Part shown: positions 12,083-25,300 of the stretch, piece after piece
Layout of the letters: every line of letters starts with the position of its first letter
How positions within the stretch are numbered: the first letter of the stretch is position 1
Assembly (NCBI GenBank): GCA_029721515.1
Contig: CM056553.1
Location: 10,247,849-10,311,848 of the forward strand
Direction: 5' to 3'
Source: Synanceia verrucosa
Lineage: Eukaryota; Chordata; Actinopteri; Perciformes; Synanceiidae
Length of the DNA: 64,000 nucleotides
Notes under the pieces: generated by a model
What the model saw: only the letters and a program-made list of their open reading frames with translations
What the model was told of the DNA's origin: nothing
Databases searched by the model: none
Position numbers and translations under genes: made by a program

Positions 12083-13019
12083 AAAAATTGTTTGTATTCT
12101 TTGTTCCCCACAATGAGGTCCTGGAAATGAAAAAAAGAATAAACATGTCCTGGCTGTGTGTGTTTATTTGCTCATTAATGATCATTTTTGTCAATATTTG
12201 TATCAATAATTAGCACAATTGCATGTTTCCTGCTGTGGCCGTGGGGAGCTGGATTAGAATTGCGAGATTTACGTCACCACCTGAACTCCTCATTAGTAAG
12301 CGGTGACTGGAACAGTCTGGCTGCACTTAAGCTTCTTTCACACTGCGTGAAAATCGTGTATTTTCACGCAGTGTGTTGTGTTGTGGCATTTTGACCCGGT
12401 CCCAAATTTGAGATACGCCACAAGCATTGGATCACTTACCGATTTGTCCCTCCTTAACGTTTTGTCTCATTTTTATTCATTAACGAATGTGGCAATTTTT
12501 TTTAATCATAGTTGTTGTCATCATAGATTATTTTTTGTTTAGTTATCATCTCGTTGTCATCAGAAGAAAAATATAGTTGACAAACATTATAACGAAAAAT
12601 TTTCGTCAACTAAATTAACACTGGACTGTCATATTCAACTGAAACCAATGGCAGAGATGTACCAGATGCTCTGATGCAGTATCTGTTGTGTAATAATTAA
12701 AATATTCTTATTGCCTTCCAAGTCATGTGCCTCCACAAGTACTCCTATTATATCTCACTATGATTCATGACTCAGTACTCTTTTGGACCTTTTTGCAGAT
12801 ATGTCTCTTTTGTGTAGACGTTTTATTTGTGGAGCTTGCCAAGATTTAGTGACATAAATTAAATGCTAAAAGATTACTGTGTAGGAATAAACCAGCAGAA
12901 CACCAACATAGTCGCTCTCGTTACTCAACCAGTGACGTCACTCACTAACCAATCTGCTGACGTCTCATTTTGGCTCTACTCAGCTGGCCTTCAACCCTGG
13001 CCGAGTAGATACTAAATAA

Positions 13020-13037
13020 GTACCTGGTACCAGGTAC
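13020..13037. repeat. 18-bp perfect palindrome
   Basis: GTACCTGGTACCAGGTAC, in sequence resembling a common fish non-autonomous DNA element. Confidence 0.6.
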
Positions 13038-16000
13038 CTTCACGTAATTGGAAACCTGCAAACCCAAGTAGAGAAAAGCTCCACTAGTGTGTCTCTCACC
13101 AATACAGGACTTGATAGCGTTTTAATATTTTGTTAACCAGCTGTTAATATTGTATTTGTAAATATGTAAGCAGGCATGTAGCCCTACTGTGCTCTATGTG
13201 TTTTTCTCAATGTTTGTGTTTATGTGAAGCACATAGTATCAAGTGTCAACTTCTCCCACCTCACACATGTGGGCAGGAAACGAAACCCCAGGAAACCCCA
13301 GAAACCAGGCTGCAGAAACTGGGTCATCACCTTCACACACAAACACACACAACAACAACACGTTGAGATAAAATGTGAAAACGTGACCAGGATCCCTGCT
13401 GGAAAATATAAACAGATTGATTAGAGTAAAAAAAAAGTAATTGAAAAAATGTGTTTTTATGCAAAAGACTTTATGTGAATGCAGGAGGCCTTTGTGTCTC
13501 AGTCACTCTCCATCTTTTTCTCATTTACAGGCATTTCTTCCTCTCCCTCCTCTCTGTTTATATCTTTAGCTGTCTTTCTCATAATCTTTGTCCTCTCATT
13601 CGATTCCTTGCGGTTTTTCTCCAGCAGCTCAGGCTCCATCCATCCAGTGCTCTATTTATTTTTCATATAAACTACTATAACTACCACGTCTTGCAGCATT
13701 GTATGAGTTACAAATCCCATCAGGCCAGAGATAACAATATAATCTACTTTAACAGACCCAGGTCAGGAGTTGGAGCCAAATATTGAGTGAAACTTAAGGC
13801 ATGGGACACAAGCAGCAGTCTCCTGGCCTTGTGTTTGTTGGACCCATCCACCTCCAGTCCATCCTATGTGTGCCTTTTCCCTCTTAAAATCATGTATCCA
13901 CACTCCCCTACTTCTTTCTCTGACTGTTTAATATAGGCATGGATGGGTGTGCCTTACGTGAAAGCCCTGTATGTCTTGTACGGCGTTACATGTTGAGGGC
14001 CATTACATTGCATCAATATTCAACACCCTGGGAATGGACTGCCCCATATCATCATCTTGCTAACAGATGCGCTCAAAGAAAAAGCGTGCCTATTGAAGCT
14101 AACTCCCATCCCTTGTTGACATTGTACAATCCTTTTTAATGATGTAGCTTGGCTGTAATATCTCAACACATTCTCTGTGTGACACACAGTGGTGTCAAAA
14201 ATATTTTGTGAAAACTGATAAATTGAGACAATCTTGCAGGCCAGTTGGAAGTGTAGTTTTTCTTGCCATGAACAAAACAATGGCAACCTGCGTAGCAGCC
14301 AATGGAGTTGGCATCTTTCAGGCAGCAGCCAGCATTTACAAGCACGTGTCTGGTGTTTATTAAGCGCCAGACATTTTTCTTGGCAGAGTGGAAGGGTCCG
14401 AGGAAACAGTTTTGTGGACCTGCTGGAAACTGAAACCCGCCACTGAAACAAATGCTAATAGAAATCCTGCATTTGGTGTGGAACTCATCTCAGCAGGGTG
14501 CCTCACCTTCTGAATGTTAGGGCGGCCACTGTATTCCACATTTTTGTGCATAATATTCTCCCAGTTGAAGGGAGAGCAGAGCAGTGTATGAAACTGAATG
14601 GAGAAAATGAAGAAACCACAGTGGGGTGAGAGGAACGGAAGATGCGAAGAGGAAGTGTGAGAACCCACTCATTTCCTCCATGTCCATCAACGACCAATTC
14701 ATCTGTTACCACCTGGACCCACCTCATGCAAACACACACTTATGTCTTTGTCGCTTTCAGTATTTTCGGACAAATCTGACATTGCAAGGAGATAGCTTGT
14801 CACAAGTGATCCTAGTGTGTGGTCTAAAAGTTAACATCCTTTTTTATCGATTGACTTTGTTTGAAACTTGAACTGGTAGCAGATGCATACAGAGCGCCAC
14901 CCTTTGGTTACCGCCAGTTTAACACTGTTAGCTCTGTCAGCGCTGATACCATTTTCAGTTAGCACCGTTAGCAGAGAATCACAGACTCAGCCACCACCAT
15001 GTTGAGAGCCATGCAGAGCCAGTAGTGCATTTGGTCTAGACCTGACTGTTAAAATATGTTCATTCAACCATCATGCTTGAGACTTATTGTGTTAGTTCAC
15101 AAGCTCAAATAATAAGAACATTTGTTTCTAAACCTCAGACAAATGTTTGGGCTTCTTGTAAGTGGCAAGATCAATGAAACAAATTGGACCAATCTGTAGA
15201 AACAAAGCCATTGTGTTTCATGTTTGAAATGGAAATTTGAAAGGACAAAAAAATATATTTTTTCCACGACCGACTTCTTCCACCATCCATCAATTTCTTC
15301 CAAATTTATCATTTTGGAAAGGTACTTTAAACTTGCAAGGTTGTGTCTTGTCTGACAGCCAGAGCTTTAACAAAAAAAGCCTCACTGTCCCACCTGAACC
15401 TGTGAAACCGGCCTGTATTATAACATGGATTAATGTTAAGTGTCTTGCCCAAGGGCAGCTCAGTGGTATTTCCTGAAGGAGTGGAGAGCATTAGTCATTC
15501 ACCTGTCCTTTCACAAAGTTTTCCTCTACATCTACTAGTCCAGCGTCTCTAAAAGCTTAGTCCATTTTCACAAAGGAAGACGTGATTCTGACCTTTGAAT
15601 TTAAATCCTGTGGTAGCCACTTGTGCATATTTCCTTCCCTAAAGGTCCCAGCAGAACATTTCTCAGTGCCCTTTGGAGGTATCTATGCTGGCTGTATAAA
15701 ACTTGCCCTCTGTTTTCTATTTTACTGCATCTGGTTCCCATCCTGCTTCTTGAGGTTTAGATTAAACCATCTTGAGTTTCCAGCTGCTGGAGAGCCTGTT
15801 CCAGTGGTTGTAACTTTGAATGGATGAACCAGAGAGGAAGTGACAAAGAGCTAAAGAGAGTAAGATGGAGAGAACTGGGGCATGCAGGGAGCAGAAGAAA
15901 GATAGATAAAGATAAAACGATCTCCCATGTCAGAAGTCCGCTACAGTCGGTTCAAGACGAGGTCTCACGTGATTGGCAGCATGCAGCTAACAACCATTTC

Positions 16001-17103
16001 TGTTTCTCCAATAGACAAAGACGGCAGAGGAATAGACTTGGCCTGGCAAACTTTGAACTTTTAACTGTTGAAACGATTCTTGAATATCTTATTTCTACAG
16101 AAAAACCTACCTACGTAGATTGGAAGAAAACCTGAGATCTTTGCTCAGTCCAACATTTGATTCATCCTGAAGCCTTTAAATCACCAGCAGTCAGAACAGT
16201 GCTGGTGACGTTGCTCTTCTGGATAGTTCACAGCACACACAGAAACACACTCATTATATTTCATATATTATGATTCCTTTCCATGCCTTATTAATCAATA
16301 TTTCATATTTTTGATGTGCTGCTTATTATATGATCTCTGATCCAGTGACTTCAGATTTTATGTTAGAGCAGTCAATAACTCAGTGAAGGCTGTAAACTGT
16401 TGTGAGAAGTGTTGACAGCTCCTGCCCTAATGTGACACAGGTGCACTTTATATGTCCCAAAGAACACCCGAAGATGAGTATAGATTTACTGCATAAATAT
16501 ATTGAACTGGAAAACAGATGCAAGCAGCAGAGCCACTGCAGATCCATCTGTTCCAGCTGGTCTGTCTCCTCAGTGACTGTTTCAGCTGTTCTAGTGACAT
16601 CTGTTGGAATCAACCAGTAACTTTCTGTTCAGATGTTCAGTTGATGGATGCAACTTCCAAACTGATTGAGTAAAAATGATAAATGAAGGACCTATTAAAA
16701 AAAAACAGTGCCAACAGTGAGGACAAGAGGGTGAAAACAAGGCTGTTGCTCCAGTATACCCTTTCTCTGTACTTATAATTCTGTTTGCACAGACAAAGGT
16801 GACAAGGTCAGGTATATTTAGCCTGTGTGCTTCGTAAATTCATAATCCATAACACAAACGATTATTATTATTTTGTTGTGGATTAGCTGATTATTTTGTA
16901 GACTAATTGATGAGTTATTTAGTTGAAAAAAACTGAATATAATGAAAACTATAAAAAAAAAAGTTGTCCAAAGCCCAAATTTATTATCAACATTTCTGGA
17001 TTTTCTAACGTTTGAGGCTGTATTGTTTAAAGCTCCTAAATCTCCTAAAACAAACAAATTAAGGTTAGACACTAATAAGACACAAACTTTCACCTTTCCA
17101 CAG

Positions 17104-17109
17104 TTTATT
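17104..17109 (-). terminator. candidate distal polyadenylation signal for ctbp1
   Basis: AATAAA on the minus strand. The next 40 minus-strand bases contain several GTG and TTTGTG runs, as expected for a downstream element. Confidence 0.4.
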
Positions 17110-19770
17110 TCCTTTTAAAATAATTCATACAAATGCATACAGTCACAAACATATCTTTTTCAGGTTGTCAGTTTTGACCAAAAATAATATTTACTGTAGA
17201 ATATAGAATATGTATACTGTATATTGCTACGCTTACTACTTTACCATAAAGGGGACTAAGGTAGGCAACAGTGGACTGTTTGTTACTACCAGGGATGGAA
17301 TTTCAAGCAGCACCTCGACACTTTAAAAGTCAGACTGTTGTTTTTACTTATGGCACCCTTCGGTTTGAATGAATAATGCTTACAGTTTATATTAGCAAAG
17401 AGTTTCACCCCCTCATGACGGCAGGCATCTGGTGAGGCAAGATTCAGACTATTCCAGCATTGTGCAGCTCTTGTCTGACATTTAAATATCACCCCAGTAC
17501 CTTTTGTACCATCCCTTTAGGTCGTATCCAGTGAGAACTCAGACATGCTTACCAGTGCGAACTGAAATGTCCATCCCTGATTGCTACTCTTACTACCTCA
17601 CCATGGAGAACACCAGGTAGGCAACAGTGAACTGTTTTTACTACTCAGCTGCTGGTAGAAGGGGATCCAAAAAGCACCGTCACTTAGCTGGCCTGCTAAC
17701 ATCAACAACATGTGAACTGGAATCAGTTTGAAATATCCAGTAAACACGTTGATTGCTGGGTCAGTTAGCTGGCTTAGATCTGAAGTCTAGTCCTAGTTCA
17801 TAGTGTTGAGTTCTGTATTCAGATGGCAGTATTTCTAATGATGCCTTGTGGAGGGTACTAGCTGCCACCCCTCCTCCCAGTGCTGCTTTTTTAAGACACA
17901 GATACAACTAAGTCACATTGACACAGGCAGGCAGAACACCATATGTACACATAGACACAGAGGCCACAGAGGGTGGCTAAACGGTATACTCGGGAAGGAC
18001 CCATCATGAAATGTTAAAGGGACACTGGACTGGACTGGACATGCTATCATGAAATGTCCTGATCAAACTGACAAGCCATAGAGTATTTTAAAATATCTTA
18101 ACAGGTCTAAAAGGCATATGAATGAATGATGATAACAGTAATTCACAAGTGTTTTCACATTGAAAACAATACACTGTTCTTGCTTTAGGTGTGTTTTGAC
18201 TGCAATATAAAAACATCTGTTTAAATATGCTACGTTCAGAGCTAGTGATGTAAAATAAAGAGTGTGAAAAAACGCTTATGGCGGTCAGGACCGGCGGTGG
18301 ATTGGTCCTACAAACAGGCCTTCAAACCAGGAGCAGTTAATGATGTTTGTTATATTGTTTCTGTGCATATTTTTACGTGCTTATTTTAATCCCAATTATG
18401 GTGTTTATCCTAATAACAGATAACCTGTGAAAATGCTAAAATGCGGTCTGACAACACGTGAAATGCCCTTGTAATGTTGTGCTATTTTTACACCTTCCCA
18501 TGAGATCTGTACAAATGAGTTTTGGTTCGGTTGATTGGAGTTAAACACTGACGCCAGGAAAAATAATGTTTGTAATACTGGAAATACTGGATCATTAGAA
18601 ATGAATATGACAAAGATAACTTTGTCAAGCTGCTACACACTCTCAGTACATTGTCTTGTCCACAAAGTGATGTACCCTTAAGAGTAATTAACTAAACCAC
18701 TCCATACTTAGAAGGGATGAAGTTGTCCCTGCCAAGCATACCATTACACCACCTCCCTGTAGTCTTTCCTCCCACAACCCCCTCGATTTGGGTCAAACAT
18801 TTACACTAGTCCCAAGAGCAAAATCACATCATGCCCCTTAAACATAACAAACAGAAGCAAACATCAGGTCAACCTGCTCTCGATAAAGTTCTTTTTATCT
18901 AATGTAGCAGGACACGAAAAGGCAAGCAGGTAGAAAAACAAAAGCACTAAATGGCGTAAAAAGGAATTTTCAAAATAAATGTAAAATGTTACCAACTGCG
19001 GAAACTTAATTTCCTGAGATGGTGTGCAAAAAGCTGCCTCTTTTTGGGGGGTTGGGGGTTAGGGGCTTGTTAATTTGGGGACACATGAAACAAAACAGAT
19101 GTTGTATTGTCAAACCAGTTTGGCTACATAGAGAGATCACATAACCCTTGTTATGTCTTTTGTTAAGACTGGCGTACAAATATCTTCTTGCTGCAAGTCA
19201 AACTGTACACAGACGGGTTACATTCATTTCATAACCTACTACTTTTGCTTGTACATCAAACTAAGGAAAGGACACAGAAAAAGAGAGAAAGACATGAAAC
19301 CCGCCGCTCTAACTTTGGACACACTACAGTCTAAGACAGTATTTTTTTCTTCCCAAATCAGTTTTTGTCATCTTATTTATTTATATATATTTTTTTTACT
19401 TCTGGCAGGAACTCAACTACACTGTAATTGTTGTGTGAAGATCAACCTGTGGATCTTTGCAGTCTTTCTCAGTTTGGTTTGAGCAGAGGACAACTGTGGT
19501 GCTCTTTGATCAGAGCATCAGACAGCTCCCCACTCCTCTTCATCATCCTCTTCATCATCCTCTTCTTTGGAGTGTGAACTGGCTGCTGGGAATTAATTTG
19601 CCAGAGAGTTATGAATCGATTGTTACTGGGACTTCAACCTGTCCATCTGACGCTCTGTGAGCCCGTTTGATAACAACTAGTCACTGGGGAACTTATCGCT
19701 ATGATCCCGGTTGCCATGCCAACCTCCTCTGGTCAACAGACAACACAGGCAAGTGTGTGTGTGTTTGTAG
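17104..19770 (-). other. ctbp1: probable ctbp1 3' UTR
   Basis: No coding sequence is seen left of the ctbp1 stop. A minus-strand AATAAA (17104-17109), followed by GT-rich sequence on the minus strand, is the best distal polyadenylation candidate. A nearer AATAAA lies at 19376-19381. A 2.7-kb 3' UTR is long but possible. A diverged 65-bp direct duplication (17224-17290 and 17581-17644) lies inside. The true end needs transcript data. Confidence 0.4.
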
Positions 19771-19966
19771 CTACAGTTGGTCATTCGGATGCTGCTCTCT
19801 GTCGCCCTCTGGTGGCTTGACTGTGTTCTGTCCGGGAGACGGGGCGTGAGGAGGGTGTGTGATGGCGGGCGGAAGGGTGTGCGTGATGGGCACGGCGCTG
19901 GGCACGATGCCTTCAACAGGTGGCGGAAGGCCGCCGGCTGGCAAGCTCACCACTCCTGGAGGATAC
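19771..19966 (-). CDS. ctbp1: ctbp1 coding exon 11 and stop codon
   Basis: Completes Arg379, then residues 380-443, the proline-rich regulatory tail ending in NDQL and a TAG stop. Acceptor CTCCAG. Ser422 lies in the APSPG context. The human VKPE sumoylation consensus reads VKPP here. Confidence 0.95.
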
Positions 19967-22264
19967 CTGGAGAATAGCGAGGGAGAGACATGCTAAACTG
20001 AGTCATCAAAGCACAACTGAGACTACATTTACTGTTATATGACCTGGTTTTGACCTGGGGACCACTTTGCAGTCGGCCTCAATTCAAAACTCAGAACTAC
20101 TAACAGTACTATTAACAGAATACTTTGTGGAGTAATACCTCCATAAAGTTTGGAGACTCATAATAGAGTAATTCACAAAACCAGGACATGAGGCAGAGGC
20201 AACAGTGGGTTCCACCTTGATATTTCTATCAAATAATGCTTTGATCATCTTTCATACTAGCCCTACAGATCAGTGTGTTACTGTAGCAGCTCTGTTAATC
20301 TCTGCTGACAGTGCTAACCTGATCAGTGTGTTGACTCACTGTTACACAGCAGTAACACGCTCTATTTACTGTCATAGTCTGAGTTTTCAAGACATTTGGC
20401 AAAACTTGTGTCAATCTATTATTTTACCAGAGTTGGGTGGAAACAAAATCAAACTGCACTGACCACTGCAGATTTCTTTATCCTGATAATTATTACCTAT
20501 AGGCCCCGTTGAGCTCAGGGTGGACGGTGGCTGGGTCCACTCCTGCCCAGTGGTTGTTCTGGGAGAGGAACTCCTTGTTCACACAGTTCTTCAGGCTGTC
20601 CGGGATCCGACCTAGAAGAAGAGAAGAGGGATGACGTGCTAGAAAAATAAATCAGATTAATACTCTACAGTTCACACTAGGGGGACTTGTTAGTGTCATC
20701 ACGCTACATTTCAAAGCAGGTGTGATTTATGTGATCTCCTTTTAGACTGTACACTACCTGTGATAGCTCTTCGGATCTCCCTGGCTGCCTCCTCTCTCAT
20801 CTCCAGCGATGCCTGTTCGCTGTACCAGGCAGCGTGGGGGGTGCAGATCAGATTGGGGGCATCCTTCAGCGGACCCTGACTGAAACTGACACCCAGCACA
20901 AACAGAGTGCACTCAGAGCTGCAGCAGAAGCTCATAACACTGTTTTACACATCCAAATGTCTCCAGATTGATTGATATGTGTGACCAATACTCCCAGATT
21001 TTCTCAATTAACAATAATATAAAACAAAAAAGATCATCACTTTTAAAAGAGGGAGAACAGTTTTGATTGCTAACATTTTTGCTTGATGATTATGTTAATT
21101 ATGTAATGAAACTTCTGTTAATCAACTCATTCATTTATTCTATAAATAGCATTATGTTTGCATTACAGTTCCCTCACTAATGAAAGTTCTGACTTTGATA
21201 CAACACTTAAAGTATTGATAATCAAAGCCATTTTTGATACCACGGGGGAAAACATTGAGGGCATAACTTTTTTTTATTGAACTTTTTATTAAAATGTAAA
21301 TATCAGTATCATGTAAACTTGCTGTCAGAGAACAGAAATCGCAGAATATTGAAACCCTTTCACTATACTTAGTATATATACCTGATTACAATACATTATT
21401 TGTTTAGTTGCAAAAGAGACAAATATAAGAATATAGACATTCCTGGTTGAGCATCCTATCCTTCTGAAATTAGAAACAATTGTTTGCAATAGTATTAGTA
21501 TTATTAGTATTAGTATTACATTTGATTTTGTATTCCCTAAAATTGCAATCAAATCCAATCCAAACTGCATAATTTTGTTCTGCCTCTGCTGATAGAGCAG
21601 ATAGATAGATATATTGATTTGATTTGTACGTATGTGTGTTACCTGAACGGTTCTGTCTCATGAACATCCAGAGCAGCCCCACGTATCCTCCCCTCCTTAA
21701 GGGCCTGAGCCAGGGCCTTCTCATCCACCAGACCCCCCCTGGCTGTGTTCACCAGGAACGCCCCCTGGCGCATCTTCAACATGAAACACACATTCAGTCC
21801 ATCTTTGATCTCATAGGATGAAGCTTTAGCTGATTAACATTTTATTTTGATGCCAATTGGTGGGAGGACATTTAAGGTTAATGTCTTGTCAGTTTGAAAT
21901 ATTTTGTTATTAATGTATGAATTTTCCCCATCAGCCAAAAAAGCTTAAAGCTCTTGTTTTATTCAATAAATCTTATTCTCTACTCTCAGTCCGGAGATTC
22001 TCACTGAAACCTCACCATGAACATAAATATGGAGTATTTATTGATCCATGTAGAGCATTTTTCTTTTCACTTGCCCTCCTCCTGCCAGATCAGAAATACT
22101 TAAAAGTATAGTCTGTGTCTTGGGAGGAAAATTATGTTTAGGCTGAATCCTGTAGATGAAGGACAAACAGATATTTGTATGTAGGTAGTGGGCTTCCCTG
22201 TTTATCCACCTCTTTAATATTTATGGCCGGGAGATGTAGTCGATACAGGGATCAATACATCATT

Positions 22265-22309
<45 letters not shown>

Positions 22310-25300
22310 TCTCCACCTGTTTGATGGTGAAGTCGTTGATCAGGTGGTGGTTGTGTTCGTTGAGGCTGCAGTGTAGAGAGACGCAGTCAGAGTGGAAGAG
22401 CAGATCCTGAGGAGAAATACAGGAATAGATTCACAAAATATATTTTTGATTTTTAATAACTGACTAATTATGAGAACTAGAGGCTGTCACGCCTTTGCAG
22501 CTTGTTTTGTGAGAAAAGGTGACATTGGATTTTTTCTCCAATAGAAAGAAGATGTAGTCTACATATGTAAGTAAATCTCCATCTCATTGGCTAAAATCCT
22601 GATGGTGTTTTGTGCAGAGCTCCCTCATGGAAATTGTCAGCATCCTCTTGAAAGGGGTAATAAGAATAACTTTAATTCTATTGTTGCTATTATTATCACA
22701 AAGTAAATTGTAAATGTAAGTAAATAAAAGTTTGAAATACAAGACGAATATTTACAAACATTAATTAGTGAAGGAAAAAAACGAAATGAAAGGTGAAATT
22801 TTATTTAGGCACTCAGTGGACCTCTATCCCTCCACTTTGGTCTGCATTATGGTTTAGTAATAGGTGTGTGTGTGTGTGTGTGTGTGTGCGCGCCACCTGT
22901 AGTGTGGTGACCCTTTGTAGTCCCAGGGATCTTTCTACACCGTCAGCCAAATACGGGTCATAAAAGATCACATTGAAGCCGAAGGCCTTGGCTCGCAGGG
23001 CTACAGCCTGACCTACTCGACCTAGAAGCACATGAACACACACAGATGAGGAGGTACACACAGCAGAACATTTAGACAAATGACATACTCATTAAAAAGG
23101 AACAAAAAAACACCACCGTTTGCATTTTTTCCATCTAATTTTCCCCATTTCTGACATTGGCCTTGTAAAATGACAGTTCTCTGGTCCGCTCATTATTACT
23201 GAAAGGCCTCCAGACTGTACAGGGAAGAGATTTGCATTCTGCCGCTGGTTAATCCGCTTATATTTTATTGGCATTAACTCCTTAGCAAGCCAATTCAGCT
23301 GAGCTTAGGACAAACAAATGAAAATGGAAAAGAGAGAAAAAAAATCCTTTGATTAAAAACTTCAGTGTGACCACCCTCTATCAGACAAAATGAAAACATT
23401 TTTAGCCACGCTAGCAGTATAGCTCTAAGGACGTTGGTCAGTCCACCATTTTAGTCCAAACTGAAATATCTGAACAACTATTAAAGGAACAGTGTGTAGC
23501 ATTTTGGGGCTCTATTAGCAGAGAGTTGATATAATATTCATAACTATGTTTATTCTGGTGTATACAGAGACTTGTTGTGTTTTCATTCGTTGCAAGAAAC
23601 CCTTCATATCTATATAAGGAGCAAGTCCACCATGTTACAGTAGAGCTGCGTGATATTAAGATAGATATCGTAGTGCGGTATAAAAACTTCGACCATACGA
23701 TATAAGCCTCTATTGTTTATATCATAATTTTAACATGTAGGCTACTTGGTTAGCTCTGTTACTACGCTAACGTTAACGTTACTCCAGTTGTGATTTAGAT
23801 ATGCCGTGTAAAGCACAACTCAACATAAGAATGACCACTGGATAATCCAAATGTATCATGAGAGTTGAAAACATGTTCATTGTATGAAACATGGACATAA
23901 TGGTCTGAAGGCTAATGTAACTACAGCAACGCTGCTGCTCTGTGGTAGCATGTTAACGTCACCAGCAAGGACTCGTTTATGGCACTGGTAGCTAAGGAGT
24001 AAACAGAGGTAAAGCAGCGTCGAGGAGACAGAGGAGAGCGCAATGGAAAATAAGTGAAAATAATGTTACCAGTAACGTTACATCAGAAAAAAAAATATTA
24101 TATTGTATATATGTCATTATCAGGATATAAAATTAGTTATATCAAGATGTACAATTTTGTCCTTATCGCACAACTGTAATCTAAAGGCCAAAGGTCAAGC
24201 TCACTGTGACCTCACGATAGCCTCACATGTTTTTGCCTATTACTCAAGAATGTATATGTTAATAATGACAGTTTCACACAGTTGTCTAATAGGATACAAT
24301 GATGAAGTGATGACATGTGGACAGATGTGGATGTAAACTGCAACTTGACTGACTGGTGGAGGCAACCAACAATTAGAAGGCAGTAATTCTGTCAGCATGC
24401 TACCAGGCTAAACTAAGATGGTAAACATGCTATTCAACTCAAATCACTTCAGTGCCCCGAGCCTAGCTGCTAGTGTGGCTGTTGACTCACTTTAGTGGCT
24501 TTAAGTTATGTACACCATTCAGGGTGGTCCTGGTGGTCTGATCAAACAGACCAAAGAAGATAATGCTGCTTCTGATAGAAAAGAGTCGGGATACACAGAG
24601 CAGAGTTTGTTGTGTTTGGGCTGTCTTGGCAGAAAAATTGGGACCATCACAATACTAGACAGGTGCTCATAATGTTATGCCTGATCGGTGTATATGCCGT
24701 AACTCACCGAGCCCGATAAGTCCCAGCGTCTCTCCTCTGATCCTCGCAGCTCCTGATGCCACCTCACGGATCTGCTCCACGCTCTGGACCCTCGTGCCCT
24801 CACGGAGTGCCTGGCATGAATAACAGTTAATCCATCCATCATCGACCGCTTATCCTCATAGGGTCGCGGGGGGCTGGAGCCTATCCCAGCTGTCATAGGG
24901 CGGAAGGCAGGGTACACCCTGGACAAGTTGCCACCTCATCGCAGGGCACAGAGACAGACAACCACTCACTCACGTTCACACCTACGGTCAATTTAAATTA
25001 GCCAATTAACCTAATCCCACACAGACACGGGGAGAACATGCAAACTCCACATAGAAAGGCCCCAGGCCCGGGATTCCAACCCGGTACCTTCCTGCTGTGA
25101 GGCGACAGTGCTAACCACTACACCACCGTGCCGCCCTTAACAGTTAATCTTTACATGCAAACATCACACACAGACCACAAACACATTGGTGTTCAGCACT
25201 GTCCAGGTATATTTCATGTCTGAACTTGACCAAAGTAAATGCTTTTAGATAATTATTTTACTTTACAGTACAGTCTGAATGATTATGACTTAAAACTGAT

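Larger units (their letters stand above)
11801..17103. other. gene-free stretch with old repeats
   Basis: Holds the AGCTCCCCT cluster, a probable old DNA element around 12380-12610 (AACGAAAAATTTTCGT palindrome near its end) and the 13020 palindrome. ORFs at 13451-13786, 14020-14451 and 15824-16135 show no family motif. Confidence 0.5.

Noticed and set aside
14020..14451. 143-codon minus-strand ORF
   Set aside because: Overlaps several ORFs in other frames of both strands. The composition is random-like with no motif.
24675..24926. 83-codon minus-strand ORF reading through copy B into ctbp1 exon 5
   Set aside because: The reading is out of the ctbp1 frame. The real exon starts at the TGCCAG acceptor at 24811.
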